The notes under the pieces were generated by a model. That model worked only from the letters and a program-made list of their open reading frames with translations. It did no database searches and was not told the origin of the DNA. A program made the position numbers and the translations under genes. A stretch of DNA of 64,000 bases from E44-bin32 sp034430595 (GTDB lineage Bacteria; Chloroflexota; Anaerolineae; Anaerolineales; E44-bin32): NCBI GenBank assembly GCA_034430595.1, contig DAOUEL010000011.1:68812-132811 (forward strand). Reading direction: 5' to 3'. Shown piece after piece: positions 44,962 through 53,012 of the stretch. Position 1 is the stretch's first letter; every line of letters begins with the position of its first letter.

Positions 44962-46428
44962 ATGAATCGAATTTCTATCGACCCCATCACCCGCCTCGAA
45001 GGCCACGGCAAGATTGACATCTTCCTGGATGGCAAGGGTGAGGTTGCCAATGCGTACCTGCAGGTCCCGGAGCTGCGTGGCTTCGAGCGTTTCTGTGTTG
45101 GGCGACCGGCGGAATACATGCCCAACATCACCAACCGCATCTGCGGCGTCTGCCCCGAGGCCCACCACATGGCTTCGACCAAGGCGCTCGATGCACTTTT
45201 CCATGTCGACCCTCCGCCGACGGCCAAGAAGCTGCGCGAACTGTTCTACAGCATCTTCTTCGCCACCGATCACACCACCCACTTCTACGCACTCGGCGGC
45301 CCGGACTTCGTGATGGGCCCCGATGCCCCAGTGGCTGAACGCAATATCCTGGGTGTGATTGCAAAGGTAGGCATGGATATCGCTGGCAAGGTGCTCAAGA
45401 TGCGCCATGACGGGCACCACTTAATCAAGATGATCGGCGGCCGCCCGGTGCACCCGAACTGGGGACTGCCGGGTGGTGTGAGCCGCGGCATCACCGAAGA
45501 GCAGCGGGCGGAGATCGAAGCCCTCGGTCGCGATGCGATCGAGTTCGCCAAGTTCTCGCTCCAGCTTTTCAACGACATCGTCCTTGGCAACCCGGCCTAT
45601 GTCGACCTGATCAAGAACGATGCCTTCGTCAGCCATACCTACAACATGGGAACGGTGGACGAGAACAACCATGTCAATTTCTATGACGGCATGATCCGCA
45701 TCGTCGGGCCGGATGGCAAGGAACAGGCTAAGTACCATGCGAAGGACTACCTCGATCACATCGAGGAACGGGTCGAGCCATGGTCGTACCTGAAGTTCCC
45801 GTACCTGAAGGAGGTTGGCTGGAACGGCTTCGTCGACGGCATCGACTCCGGTGTGTATAAAGCCACGCCGCTCTCACGCCTGAACGCGGCCGATGGCATG
45901 GCAACCCCGCTGGCCCAGGCGGAATACGAACGCATGTATGAAACCCTGGGCGGCAAGCCGGTTGATCACACGCTTGCCACGCACTGGGCGCGCCTGATCG
46001 AGCTGCTCTATGCAACCGAGCACTGGGTTGAACTGGCCACTGACCCGGAGATCACCGGGACAGATTACCGTACACTGCCTACCGAGACACCTGATGAAGG
46101 CGTCGGCTGCGTCGAAGCTCCGCGCGGCACGCTCACCCATCACTACTGGACCGATGAGCGCGGCATCCTGACCAAGGTGAACTTGATCGTCGGAACCACC
46201 AATAACAACGCCGCGATCAACATGTCGGTCAAGAAGGCCGCGCAAGGTTTGATCAAGCCCGGCGTCGAGATCAAGGAAGGCCTGCTCAATACGATCGAGA
46301 TGGCCTACCGCGCCTACGATCCCTGCATGGCCTGCGCAACGCACACTCTGCCGGGCCAGATGCCGTTGGAGGTCACCATCCGGGATGAAGATGGAGAGGT
46401 AATCGAAACACTGAGTAAGAATATCTAA
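44962..46428 (+). CDS. mvhA: NiFe hydrogenase large subunit (MvhA type, group 3c-like)
   Basis: The 488-residue catalytic subunit has the nickel motifs L1 RICGVCPEAHH near the N-terminus and L2 DPCMACATH near the C-terminus, plus ITRLEGHGKIDIFLDGKGEV. After the final His there are 27 more residues, which the maturation protease encoded two genes on... the next gene, would remove once nickel is inserted. It oxidises H2 and passes electrons through MvhG and MvhD to HdrA. GAGAGGTG lies before the ATG. Group 3c assignment is from gene order and motif look. Confidence 0.95.
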   Translation: MNRISIDPITRLEGHGKIDIFLDGKGEVANAYLQVPELRGFERFCVGRPAEYMPNITNRICGVCPEAHHMASTKALDALFHVDPPPTAKKLRELFYSIFFATDHTTHFYALGGPDFVMGPDAPVAERNILGVIAKVGMDIAGKVLKMRHDGHHLIKMIGGRPVHPNWGLPGGVSRGITEEQRAEIEALGRDAIEFAKFSLQLFNDIVLGNPAYVDLIKNDAFVSHTYNMGTVDENNHVNFYDGMIRIVGPDGKEQAKYHAKDYLDHIEERVEPWSYLKFPYLKEVGWNGFVDGIDSGVYKATPLSRLNAADGMATPLAQAEYERMYETLGGKPVDHTLATHWARLIELLYATEHWVELATDPEITGTDYRTLPTETPDEGVGCVEAPRGTLTHHYWTDERGILTKVNLIVGTTNNNAAINMSVKKAAQGLIKPGVEIKEGLLNTIEMAYRAYDPCMACATHTLPGQMPLEVTIRDEDGEVIETLSKNI

Positions 46429-46517
46429 ACTCAAACTGCAGGCGGCTGGTCAGGGGCATTTCGTCGTGAAAGCCGGACAGCCCGGCCAGCCGCCCGCACG
46501 AAGACGTCAAAGTGACA

Positions 46518-46991
46518 ATGAAAACACTTATTCTTGGGCTGGGAAATCCACTGCTTCGGGATGACAGCATCGGACTGCAAGTGGTCCAAGAGCTGCGCCC
46601 TATGCTTGAGATGGATCCTGATATCGAACTCGATCAGGATTACTGGGGGGGATTGCGTCTGATGGAGCGGATGATCGGTTTTGAGCGCGCCATCATCATC
46701 GATGCGATTCAAACCGGCGCCGAGCCTGGAACAATCCACCTGCTCTCGCCTGGCGATATCCCAACCCAGCGCAGTGCCTCTGCCCATGATGTCAATCTGC
46801 CGACCGCGCTCGAATTCGGCCGTCAGGCTGGAGCCCAGCTTCCGTCCGAAGGGCAGATTCTGCTGATCGGGATCGAGGCAGAGGATGTGCTCACTTTTGA
46901 CGAAAACCTCAGTCCCAACGTCCAACAGGCGCTCCCGCGAGCGGTAGAGACTGTCTTCGCCGCTCTGGAGCGAGAGAGAGAACCCATATGA
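46518..46991 (+). CDS. Hydrogenase maturation protease (HyaD/HycI family)
   Basis: The 157-residue protein starts LILGLGNPLLRDDSIGLQVV, with the first nickel-ligand acid (Asp in LLRDDSIG), and has AIIIDAIQTGAEPGTIHLL and SAHDVNLPTALEFG with the later Asp and His region. It cleaves the C-terminal peptide of the large subunit after nickel loading, and mvhA just upstream has such a peptide. The ATG at 46518 is preferred over GTG 46512. It overlaps the next gene by four bases. Confidence 0.9.
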   Translation: MKTLILGLGNPLLRDDSIGLQVVQELRPMLEMDPDIELDQDYWGGLRLMERMIGFERAIIIDAIQTGAEPGTIHLLSPGDIPTQRSASAHDVNLPTALEFGRQAGAQLPSEGQILLIGIEAEDVLTFDENLSPNVQQALPRAVETVFAALEREREPI

Positions 46992-47482
46992 TTTCACCGG
47001 AAGAGCTACGTCGATATCCATACTTCACCAGTTCATGTGATGAGTGCCTGGCGGATGTGGCAAAAATCTGCGAAGTGAAGACTTTTAAAGGTGGCGAAAC
47101 CCTTTTTGAAGAAAGCGCCGGGCTAATTGCTACATCAAAGATCTACGAGAAAGGCAACGAAGCTACGCATCTCTTCCTGCTGACAAAAGGCAGCGTTGAT
47201 ATCGCCCTGACGCTCGGCAGCGGGGAGAAGGTGATCGTCGGAGCACTCGTTGCAGGCGACCTGATGGCCATCTCGGCGTTAATCCCGCCCTACCAACTCA
47301 CGGCTGCCGGAATTGCCAAATCTGATGGAGAATATATCCAAATTGAAGCCGCTCCACTCCGCAGGATCTGCGAAGATAACCCTGATCTTGGCTATCGTCT
47401 CATGCAGAGCGTTGCCAAGGGATTGATGGGCAGGCTGCAGTCCACGCGCGTCGAGCTTGCAGGCGAAAGCTACACTTCCTGA
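46988..47482 (+). CDS. Stand-alone cyclic nucleotide-binding domain protein
   Basis: The 164-residue protein has a CAP effector fold (FKGGETLFEESAG, THLFLLTKGSVDIALTLGSG, LVAGDLMAISALIPPYQLTA) and an extra stretch around ATSKIYEKGNEA in the beta roll. There is no DNA-binding domain. It is translationally coupled to the hydrogenase maturation protease (ATGA overlap), so it is part of the Hdr-Mvh operon and precedes its terminator. It may gate activity of a partner protein; the ligand is unknown. Confidence 0.8.
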   Translation: MISPEELRRYPYFTSSCDECLADVAKICEVKTFKGGETLFEESAGLIATSKIYEKGNEATHLFLLTKGSVDIALTLGSGEKVIVGALVAGDLMAISALIPPYQLTAAGIAKSDGEYIQIEAAPLRRICEDNPDLGYRLMQSVAKGLMGRLQSTRVELAGESYTS

Positions 47483-47512
47483 GGGCCACTTCTATCCTGC
47501 AAGCTGACCGGG

Positions 47513-47550
47513 AAGGTGGATCGTCACATGACGGTCCACCTTCTTCTTTG
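47513..47550 (+). terminator. Terminator of the hdr-mvh operon
   Basis: The arms AAGGTGGATCGTCA (47513-47526) and TGACGGTCCACCTT (47529-47542) pair over 14 positions with one wobble and a tight loop, then CTTCTTTG. The U-run is imperfect. Confidence 0.75.
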
Positions 47551-47670
47551 TCGTGGCAAGTGTCTGCTGGAATTCCACCGACTGAATCGATTTGCCGTTC
47601 CCCTCCTGGCCGGCGTACACTGTTCCCCGGCAAGATACCGTTCCGCACAATCCAAGGCCAGGATCGACCA

Positions 47671-48378
47671 ATGTTCAAAGTGATAGGGCTCGACGCAGAC
47701 GATACCCTCTGGGAAAATGAAATTTTCTACCGGCGTGGCCGTAAGCTTTTCAACCACCTGCTTTCCAGTTACCCGGTTGACGTCGATGTTGAGACATTTG
47801 TCCATAATCTCGAAATTCAGAACCTGGATACCTACGGATACGGTGCAGCTGGCTTTGTCCTTTCATTGATTGAGGCTGCAGATGCTCTCACAAAGAGCCG
47901 CTTCTCGAGCAAGGATACCGTTCGGCTGATTGACCATTTGAAGGTAATGCTTTCGACTAAAGTGCAGCTGCTCGAGGGCGCCTCTGGGCTCGTCGCCACA
48001 CTCGCTGAGATGCACCGCTTGGTCCTGATCACGAAAGGCGATCTAAGGCACCAGCGCTTAAAGGTGGACGATTCCGGGCTGGCTGGATATTTCGAGCGGG
48101 TCGAGATCGTGAGCGAGAAGAGCCCGGATGTGTACAGTCGGATCATCGCCGACTGCGGGATCGATCCAGGGGATTTCCTGATGGTCGGGAATTCGCTCCG
48201 CTCCGATATCCTGCCCGTACTCGAGATCGACGCCTGGGCGATATATGTGCCGAACGAGCTGACCTGGAGCCACGAGACTCTCGAAGATTTGCCGCTGCAT
48301 GAACCGCGTTTCGCAGAGGCAGCAACTTTGAACGATGTTCCGGGGCTGGTGGAAGCGCTCGAAGCTCAGGATGAATGA
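47671..48378 (+). CDS. HAD-superfamily hydrolase
   Basis: The 235-residue protein has HAD motif I VIGLDADDTLWENE with both Asp residues, motif II in LVLITKGDLRHQRLK, and motif III/IV in PGDFLMVGNSLRSDILPVLE. It should hydrolyse a phosphomonoester using an aspartyl-phosphate intermediate; the substrate is not predictable. The ATG at 47671 begins the conserved beta strand. The start of the frame extends further upstream into the terminator region, which is unlikely to be coding. Confidence 0.85.
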   Translation: MFKVIGLDADDTLWENEIFYRRGRKLFNHLLSSYPVDVDVETFVHNLEIQNLDTYGYGAAGFVLSLIEAADALTKSRFSSKDTVRLIDHLKVMLSTKVQLLEGASGLVATLAEMHRLVLITKGDLRHQRLKVDDSGLAGYFERVEIVSEKSPDVYSRIIADCGIDPGDFLMVGNSLRSDILPVLEIDAWAIYVPNELTWSHETLEDLPLHEPRFAEAATLNDVPGLVEALEAQDE

Positions 48379-48395
48379 GGTTGCGGCGAACAGGG

Positions 48396-48422
48396 TTGGA
48401 AACCGAGCAAATACGCTATAAT
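48396..48422 (+). promoter_or_regulatory. Promoter of the tRNA-Arg gene
   Basis: TATAAT at 48417-48422 lies 10 bases before the tRNA; TTGGAA at 48396-48401 is a possible -35 with a short 15-base spacer. Confidence 0.55.
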
Positions 48423-48432
48423 TCCCCCGCAA

Positions 48433-48505
48433 GCCCCCGTAGCTCAATGGATAGAGCGCCTGACTTCGAATCAGTAGGTTGCGCGTTCGAGTCGCGCCGG
48501 GGGCG
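48433..48505 (+). tRNA. tRNA-Arg (anticodon TCG)
   Basis: A complete 73-base cloverleaf: acceptor GCCCCCG pairs with CGGGGGC, the D-arm is GCTC/GAGC, the anticodon stem CTGA/TCAG encloses a loop with TCG, and the T-arm contains GTTCGAGTC. The discriminator is G. CCA is not encoded. Confidence 0.96.
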
Positions 48506-48552
48506 CCTGAGATACGGCGCACTCAATGGTGCGATCTCCCATATCAAAGGGC

Positions 48553-48581
48553 AAAGCCTCTCCATCAATCGGAGAGGCTTT
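48553..48581 (+). terminator. Hairpin after tRNA-Arg
   Basis: AAAGCCTCTCC and GGAGAGGCTTT pair perfectly around a seven-base loop. The T-run is only three bases, so it might be a weak terminator. Confidence 0.65.
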
Positions 48582-48660
48582 CAGGTCTGCTGGGGTCTCC
48601 CTCAACTTCTTCGCAGCTGCAAGGATCTCAACTCTTATCAACGCCCCCTTTGTCAGGCTC

Positions 48661-48834
48661 TCACCTGCTACAGCTGATCGGAGGGATACTTCTAAGCATA
48701 GCGAAGAGAATCCCTAAAGTAGCCCCACCGGCGATCCCGCCAAGGAGATTCCCTGCGGCGAATCCGGCCGCTGCAGCCAGATCCAAGCCCAAAAGGGTCC
48801 AAACCCTTGCTTTAATTTCTCGCACGCCAAACCA
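48661..48834 (-). CDS. Possible small membrane protein (uncertain)
   Basis: Reading from an internal GTG gives about 57 residues with a basic start (REIKARVWTLLGLD) and a long Ala/Gly/Leu-rich membrane segment (AAAAGFAAGNLLGGIAGG). The hydrophobic pattern with a positive flank is what a single-span membrane protein would show, but there is no clear ribosome-binding site and the frame is short. It is on the same strand as, and downstream of, the TPR-like gene. It may equally be chance. Confidence 0.3.
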   Translation of the reverse strand, partial: WFGVREIKARVWTLLGLDLAAAAGFAAGNLLGGIAGGATLGILFAMLRSIPPISCSR

Positions 48835-48942
48835 CAAGAGCGTGACTCGGACAATTCCCCCGGAAGGCTGGATATGCAATCGGGAGTGTCTAGGAGGCAA
48901 CACGATCCATGATTTCCCTATTGCTGGTTCAGGTTAAGAGGA

Positions 48943-50151
48943 TCATGTCGGGTTTGGCGTTGATGTTGGTGTCGCGGTCGGCGCCGGTGTTTGAGTCGGA
49001 GTAGCAGTCGGCGTCGGCGGGGGCGGCGTGCTCCCCGAGCCGGTGCTGGTCGCAGTCGGCGTCGACGTGAAGGTCGCCGATGCACCAGTGTTCGTCGGAG
49101 TGGGCGTGTCGACGATGACGAACGTCCCCGTCTCCGTGGGCGTTGCTGTAACCGTACTGGTTGGTGTCGGTGCTGTTGCTGTTGCACAAAGATTTGCAAC
49201 ATGGGTTGCGGTCGGTTCGGAGGTATCCGGACCAACATACGAATATCCAATTTCATAGTACGTTTGAGCCGCACACGGGTCACCGTCTGCTGCGAGCAAG
49301 CCCGCATATTCACGTGCCGCTTGACCATACTTGATGCAGGATCCCCAGATATTTGCCTGACACATCTGGGCGAAATTCTCGGTTGCCAGCGCCCAATCCA
49401 GCCCAAAATAGCTGTTGGCAAAAATATAGAATTCCGCCGATCGCATCCAGCTTACTGCCTGAGAATCAAGCGGTCCAAAACGCTGTGCGAGAGTCAGATC
49501 GTAAATGCCCTGCTCCAGGTCGCCCGCAAAAAGTTTGTCCATGCCTCGATTTCGAAGCGCACCAGCCATGAGTTGATTCACTTCCGCCAACCGGAATTCA
49601 GGATCGCCACCTCGCAGCCGTATCAAGATGTCGAGCGTGCTGCTCCAATCGCCACGCGCAAACGCGCTCTGCGCGCTGGCGAACGTGCTGTCGTACGAGG
49701 TGAAATCCGGCGTCTCGGTTGGAGTTGGCGAGGCAGCCGGACTCGCAGTTGGCGTAGGTTGATTTAGAGATGTGAGCACATCACCCAGGAACTCAGCTGC
49801 TCCTGGATAGTTAGGATCAAGACTGAGCACATACTCGAAGCGCTGGCGGGCCACTTCCAGATTTCCGGCCAGCAGTTCTTCGATCGCCCGATCAAACTGC
49901 TGCTTGGCAACCTGGGCGACTTCTTCCGTATTGAGGGATTCGCGCCGTTTAAGGCCACTTGCATAGCCGGTCAGAACAGCCGTGGTCATGACGGCGACCA
50001 CCAGCAGAATTAGAATCACCCACCACCGTCGACCGGTCCAGCCTCGCCCCGGCGCTTTTCTGGCAGTGTGGACGGGCTGCGTCTCCTCCTGCGATACCAG
50101 CGGGTGGACAGCGTTGTTCTTGCGAGTCGGATCGGAATTAATCGGGTTCAT
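48943..50151 (-). CDS. Membrane-anchored TPR-like protein with Pro/Thr-rich C-terminus
   Basis: The 402-residue protein has a basic N-terminus, one membrane segment (about 44-66), and TPR-like helical pairs outside (FDRAIEELLAGNLEVARQRF, FEYVLSLDPNYPGAAEFLGD, and later KLFAGDLEQGIYDLTLAQRF). The last 80 residues are almost entirely Pro, Thr, Ser and Ala with PTPT repeats, a flexible or possibly glycosylated surface tail. A second low-complexity linker lies at about 130-150. The function is not known. It starts six bases after the LCP gene stop on the same strand, so a cell-envelope role is plausible. Confidence 0.75.
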   Translation of the reverse strand: MNPINSDPTRKNNAVHPLVSQEETQPVHTARKAPGRGWTGRRWWVILILLVVAVMTTAVLTGYASGLKRRESLNTEEVAQVAKQQFDRAIEELLAGNLEVARQRFEYVLSLDPNYPGAAEFLGDVLTSLNQPTPTASPAASPTPTETPDFTSYDSTFASAQSAFARGDWSSTLDILIRLRGGDPEFRLAEVNQLMAGALRNRGMDKLFAGDLEQGIYDLTLAQRFGPLDSQAVSWMRSAEFYIFANSYFGLDWALATENFAQMCQANIWGSCIKYGQAAREYAGLLAADGDPCAAQTYYEIGYSYVGPDTSEPTATHVANLCATATAPTPTSTVTATPTETGTFVIVDTPTPTNTGASATFTSTPTATSTGSGSTPPPPTPTATPTQTPAPTATPTSTPNPT

Positions 50152-50157
50152 GAATCG

Positions 50158-51270
50158 CTAAGGCTCGTAGCCACCCCCAGATGGCGTGGCAATCGTTGGC
50201 CCGAAAGCACTCGAATCGACAAAGATCTGATCCCGCAAAATCCGGATTTGATCCGGGACAAAACGCAGCACCTGGGCACCATCCGGACGGGTGTAGAAGC
50301 CAACCATATTTGGAGGTTCGATGACTCCACTGAGAATGTCTGATTTTTGAACTTTGGTTGCCGTCCAGGCAAGAGAAATCATCTGTTCCAGGCTGAGGTT
50401 GGTACGAACACCGGATGCAATTTCCTGGTAGAGCGCCGGGGCACGCGATACGAGCGTTGGGAGCATGTCAAATCCCACCACCCTGTCGAGCACGGCCAAG
50501 ACCACCTGCTGCTGGCGCTCCGCCCGGCCGAAATCTCCCCCGCCGTATTTACGCACACGCGCATAGGCCAGGGCATCCGGTCCGTTCAGGTGATAGGGTT
50601 TGGCATCCAACCAGCGCGAGATACCACCGATGGGCGCGATTTTTATTCGTTCAGGCACCAGGACGTCTATGCCGCCAATTTCATCGATTACGCGCTCAAA
50701 TGCTTGAAAATCGATCACAGCATAGTACTGGATCGGGACTCCAATCAGGTCTTCCACAGTCTGCATTGCTAGCGCTGGGCCGCCGCCAGGCATATCGTAA
50801 GCCTCGCCAAACATATACGCGGTATTGATACGGTTATAACCAAAGCCTGGAATTTCTACCCACAGATCACGCGGGATGGAAAGCATCCCGGCTTTCATCG
50901 TGATCGGATCCAACGTGACCAGCATCATACTGTCGCTTCTCGGCGCGCTTTTATCAGCAATCCAATCACGATAATCGAGCCCCATAATTAAAATCGTCAC
51001 CCGGGCTTTGCCATCCCAGGGCTGGGGGGTATTCTCAAGCTTAATTAAAGTCGGGGTGACCTCGGGGTCGGTGGGTTGACCGGATCCCCCATCCGACTGC
51101 GGCCTGAAGGGGTTCAAACCAACGCCCGTATAGGATGCGGTTAGATCACGGACAACCAGGTGTGTGATGACAGCGGCCAGGATCAAACTGATGGCAAAGG
51201 CAATGCCAACCAACCATACAACACCGTTGGCGATCTTTGCTCTTCGCTGTGATTCGCCGTTCTGAGCCAT
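50158..51270 (-). CDS. LytR-CpsA-Psr (LCP) family cell-envelope protein
   Basis: The 370-residue protein has one N-terminal membrane segment (about 15-38) and an extracytoplasmic LCP domain: ILIMGLDYRDWIADKSAPRS, SDSMMLVTLDPITMKAGMLS, IPRDLWVEIPGFGYNRINTA, and ALAYARVRKYGGGDFGRAER. The conserved Arg and Asp residues that bind polyprenyl-pyrophosphate are present. LCP proteins move glycopolymers from a lipid carrier to the wall or envelope. GGGAAG precedes the ATG at 51270; longer starts at 51294 and 51306 are possible. It is upstream of the TPR-like gene on the same strand. Confidence 0.9.
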   Translation of the reverse strand: MAQNGESQRRAKIANGVVWLVGIAFAISLILAAVITHLVVRDLTASYTGVGLNPFRPQSDGGSGQPTDPEVTPTLIKLENTPQPWDGKARVTILIMGLDYRDWIADKSAPRSDSMMLVTLDPITMKAGMLSIPRDLWVEIPGFGYNRINTAYMFGEAYDMPGGGPALAMQTVEDLIGVPIQYYAVIDFQAFERVIDEIGGIDVLVPERIKIAPIGGISRWLDAKPYHLNGPDALAYARVRKYGGGDFGRAERQQQVVLAVLDRVVGFDMLPTLVSRAPALYQEIASGVRTNLSLEQMISLAWTATKVQKSDILSGVIEPPNMVGFYTRPDGAQVLRFVPDQIRILRDQIFVDSSAFGPTIATPSGGGYEP

Positions 51271-51368
51271 TTTTCTTCCCGCATCCACCTTCATTACACA
51301 CACCATACGCCTGGCCGCTACGCCAGGCGCATAGAACGCAGCTAGAACCGTTCAAAGCAAAGATTATA

Positions 51369-53012
51369 TCAAATCACAGGGCCTGCATCGACGACGTCTT
51401 GTGGGCAGTCGGGAGCGAACTTCTTGAAATTATCGATGAAGCGAGCTGCGAGCTGGCGGTATTTCTGCTTATATTCCACCCTGCTCGGCCAGGATGAGCC
51501 CGGATTCAGGACCTCAGCCGGAACATCCTCGCAGGACGTTGGCACCTCAAACCCAAAGATCGGATCCCGAGCAAATTGAACGTTGTTCAAGCTGCCGGAA
51601 AGTGCGGCGTTCAGCATGGCACGGGTGTATTTAATGCTGATGCGCTTCCCGACCCCGTACGGACCACCTACCCAGCCGGTGTTCAGCAGCCAGGTCTGCA
51701 CGTTGTGCCGCTCGATCTTCCGCCGCAGCAGGTCGGCATAGAAAGAAGGATTGTGAACCATGAACGGTGCACCGAAACAGGTACTGAATGTAATCTCTGG
51801 CTCCTCTCCCAGACCGATCTCGGTTCCTCCCACCTTGGCGGTGTAGCCCGAGATGAACTGGTAGAGCGCTTGCGATACTGAAAGCCTAGCGATCGGGGGC
51901 AGAACACCCGAGGCATCACAGGTAAGAAGGATGATGTTTGCAGGATGCCCCCCCATCTTCTCAGGGAGTGCATTCTCGATGTACTCCAGCGGGTAGGAGG
52001 CGCGTGTGTTTTCGGTTCGCTCGTCATCATCCAGGTCAATCCTGCGGGTGACGGGATCGAAGATCACATTTTCTAAAACCGTACCGAAGCGATGAGTCGT
52101 AGCGTAAATTTCAGGCTCAGCCGTTGGTGAAAGTTGAATAACTTTTGCATATGAACCGGCTTCAAAGTTGAAGATACCCCTATCGCTCCAACCATGTTCG
52201 TCGTCTCCGATCAGGCGGCGCTCGGGATCGGCGGAAAGGGTCGTTTTGCCCGTACCAGATAGCCCGAAGAAAAGCGCGGCATCCCCATCCGGTCCGATAT
52301 TGGCTGAACAGTGCATTGGCATCACGCCTTGAAGCGGTAGCAGGTAGTTTAGAACCGTAAAGATTGATTTTTTAATCTCGCCCGCATAGGCCGAATTTCC
52401 AATCAGGCAGATACGCTCTTCGAAATTCAGCACGATAAAGGTCTTCGAACGGGTTGTATCGATCGGCTCGTAACCTTTAAAGGACGGCAGGCACAGCACA
52501 GTAAATTCGGGGATGTGCTGGCGGTATTCTTCGTACGTTCCTGGGCGGATAAACATGTTGCTTGCGAACAGACTGTGCCATGCGTATTCGCTGATGATAC
52601 GCACCGGCAGGCGGTATTCAGGGTCGGCCCCCGCGTAGCAGTCCTGTACGAATAAATCGCGCCCCTGGACAAATCCCTGTAGGCGGCTGAGCAATTCATT
52701 GAATTTTTCAGGATTGAAAGGGCGATTGTATTCTCCCCACCAGACGTGCTCCTCGGATCCGGGTTCCCGCACGACGTACTTATCATTCGCGGCTCGTGCA
52801 GTGTGGAAGCCGGTAGAGACAACAAACGGGCCTCCGCGGGTAATGCGCCCCTCATTTCGGAACACAGCCTCTTCGTACAACGATTCAACCGGCAAGTTCC
52901 AGTAGATCTGGTTCAAATTGGTCAGGCCATGATTCTCCAAACCATAATCGCTTTTCAACGCCTCGGCTTCTTTTTGTGCCGGGGTGCGGATATTTAGCAA
53001 ATTAGTCGTCAT
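51369..53012 (-). CDS. pckA: Phosphoenolpyruvate carboxykinase (ATP)
   Basis: The 547-residue enzyme interconverts oxaloacetate and PEP with ATP/ADP. It has the P-loop ALFFGLSGTGKTTLSADPER, the metal-binding and kinase-2 region IGDDEHGWSDRGIFNFEAGS, MHCSANIGPDGDAALFFGL before it, and the C-terminal NTGWVGGPYGVGKRISIKYT. Its ATG overlaps the stop of the aminotransferase upstream (ATGA), so the aspartate-to-PEP step is encoded as one unit. Confidence 0.97.
   Translation of the reverse strand: MTTNLLNIRTPAQKEAEALKSDYGLENHGLTNLNQIYWNLPVESLYEEAVFRNEGRITRGGPFVVSTGFHTARAANDKYVVREPGSEEHVWWGEYNRPFNPEKFNELLSRLQGFVQGRDLFVQDCYAGADPEYRLPVRIISEYAWHSLFASNMFIRPGTYEEYRQHIPEFTVLCLPSFKGYEPIDTTRSKTFIVLNFEERICLIGNSAYAGEIKKSIFTVLNYLLPLQGVMPMHCSANIGPDGDAALFFGLSGTGKTTLSADPERRLIGDDEHGWSDRGIFNFEAGSYAKVIQLSPTAEPEIYATTHRFGTVLENVIFDPVTRRIDLDDDERTENTRASYPLEYIENALPEKMGGHPANIILLTCDASGVLPPIARLSVSQALYQFISGYTAKVGGTEIGLGEEPEITFSTCFGAPFMVHNPSFYADLLRRKIERHNVQTWLLNTGWVGGPYGVGKRISIKYTRAMLNAALSGSLNNVQFARDPIFGFEVPTSCEDVPAEVLNPGSSWPSRVEYKQKYRQLAARFIDNFKKFAPDCPQDVVDAGPVI

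Larger units (their letters stand above)
48506..48942. other. 437-base stretch between tRNA-Arg and the TPR-like gene
   Basis: It holds a terminator-like hairpin (48553-48581) after the tRNA and one weak candidate small membrane protein gene on the minus strand. Nothing else was recognised. Confidence 0.6.

Noticed and set aside
48375..48522. Open frames on both strands across the tRNA-Arg gene
   Set aside because: They translate the tRNA and its flanks; the antisense GATRTRNLLIRSQALYPLSYGG-like peptides are a well-known artefact of tRNA genes.
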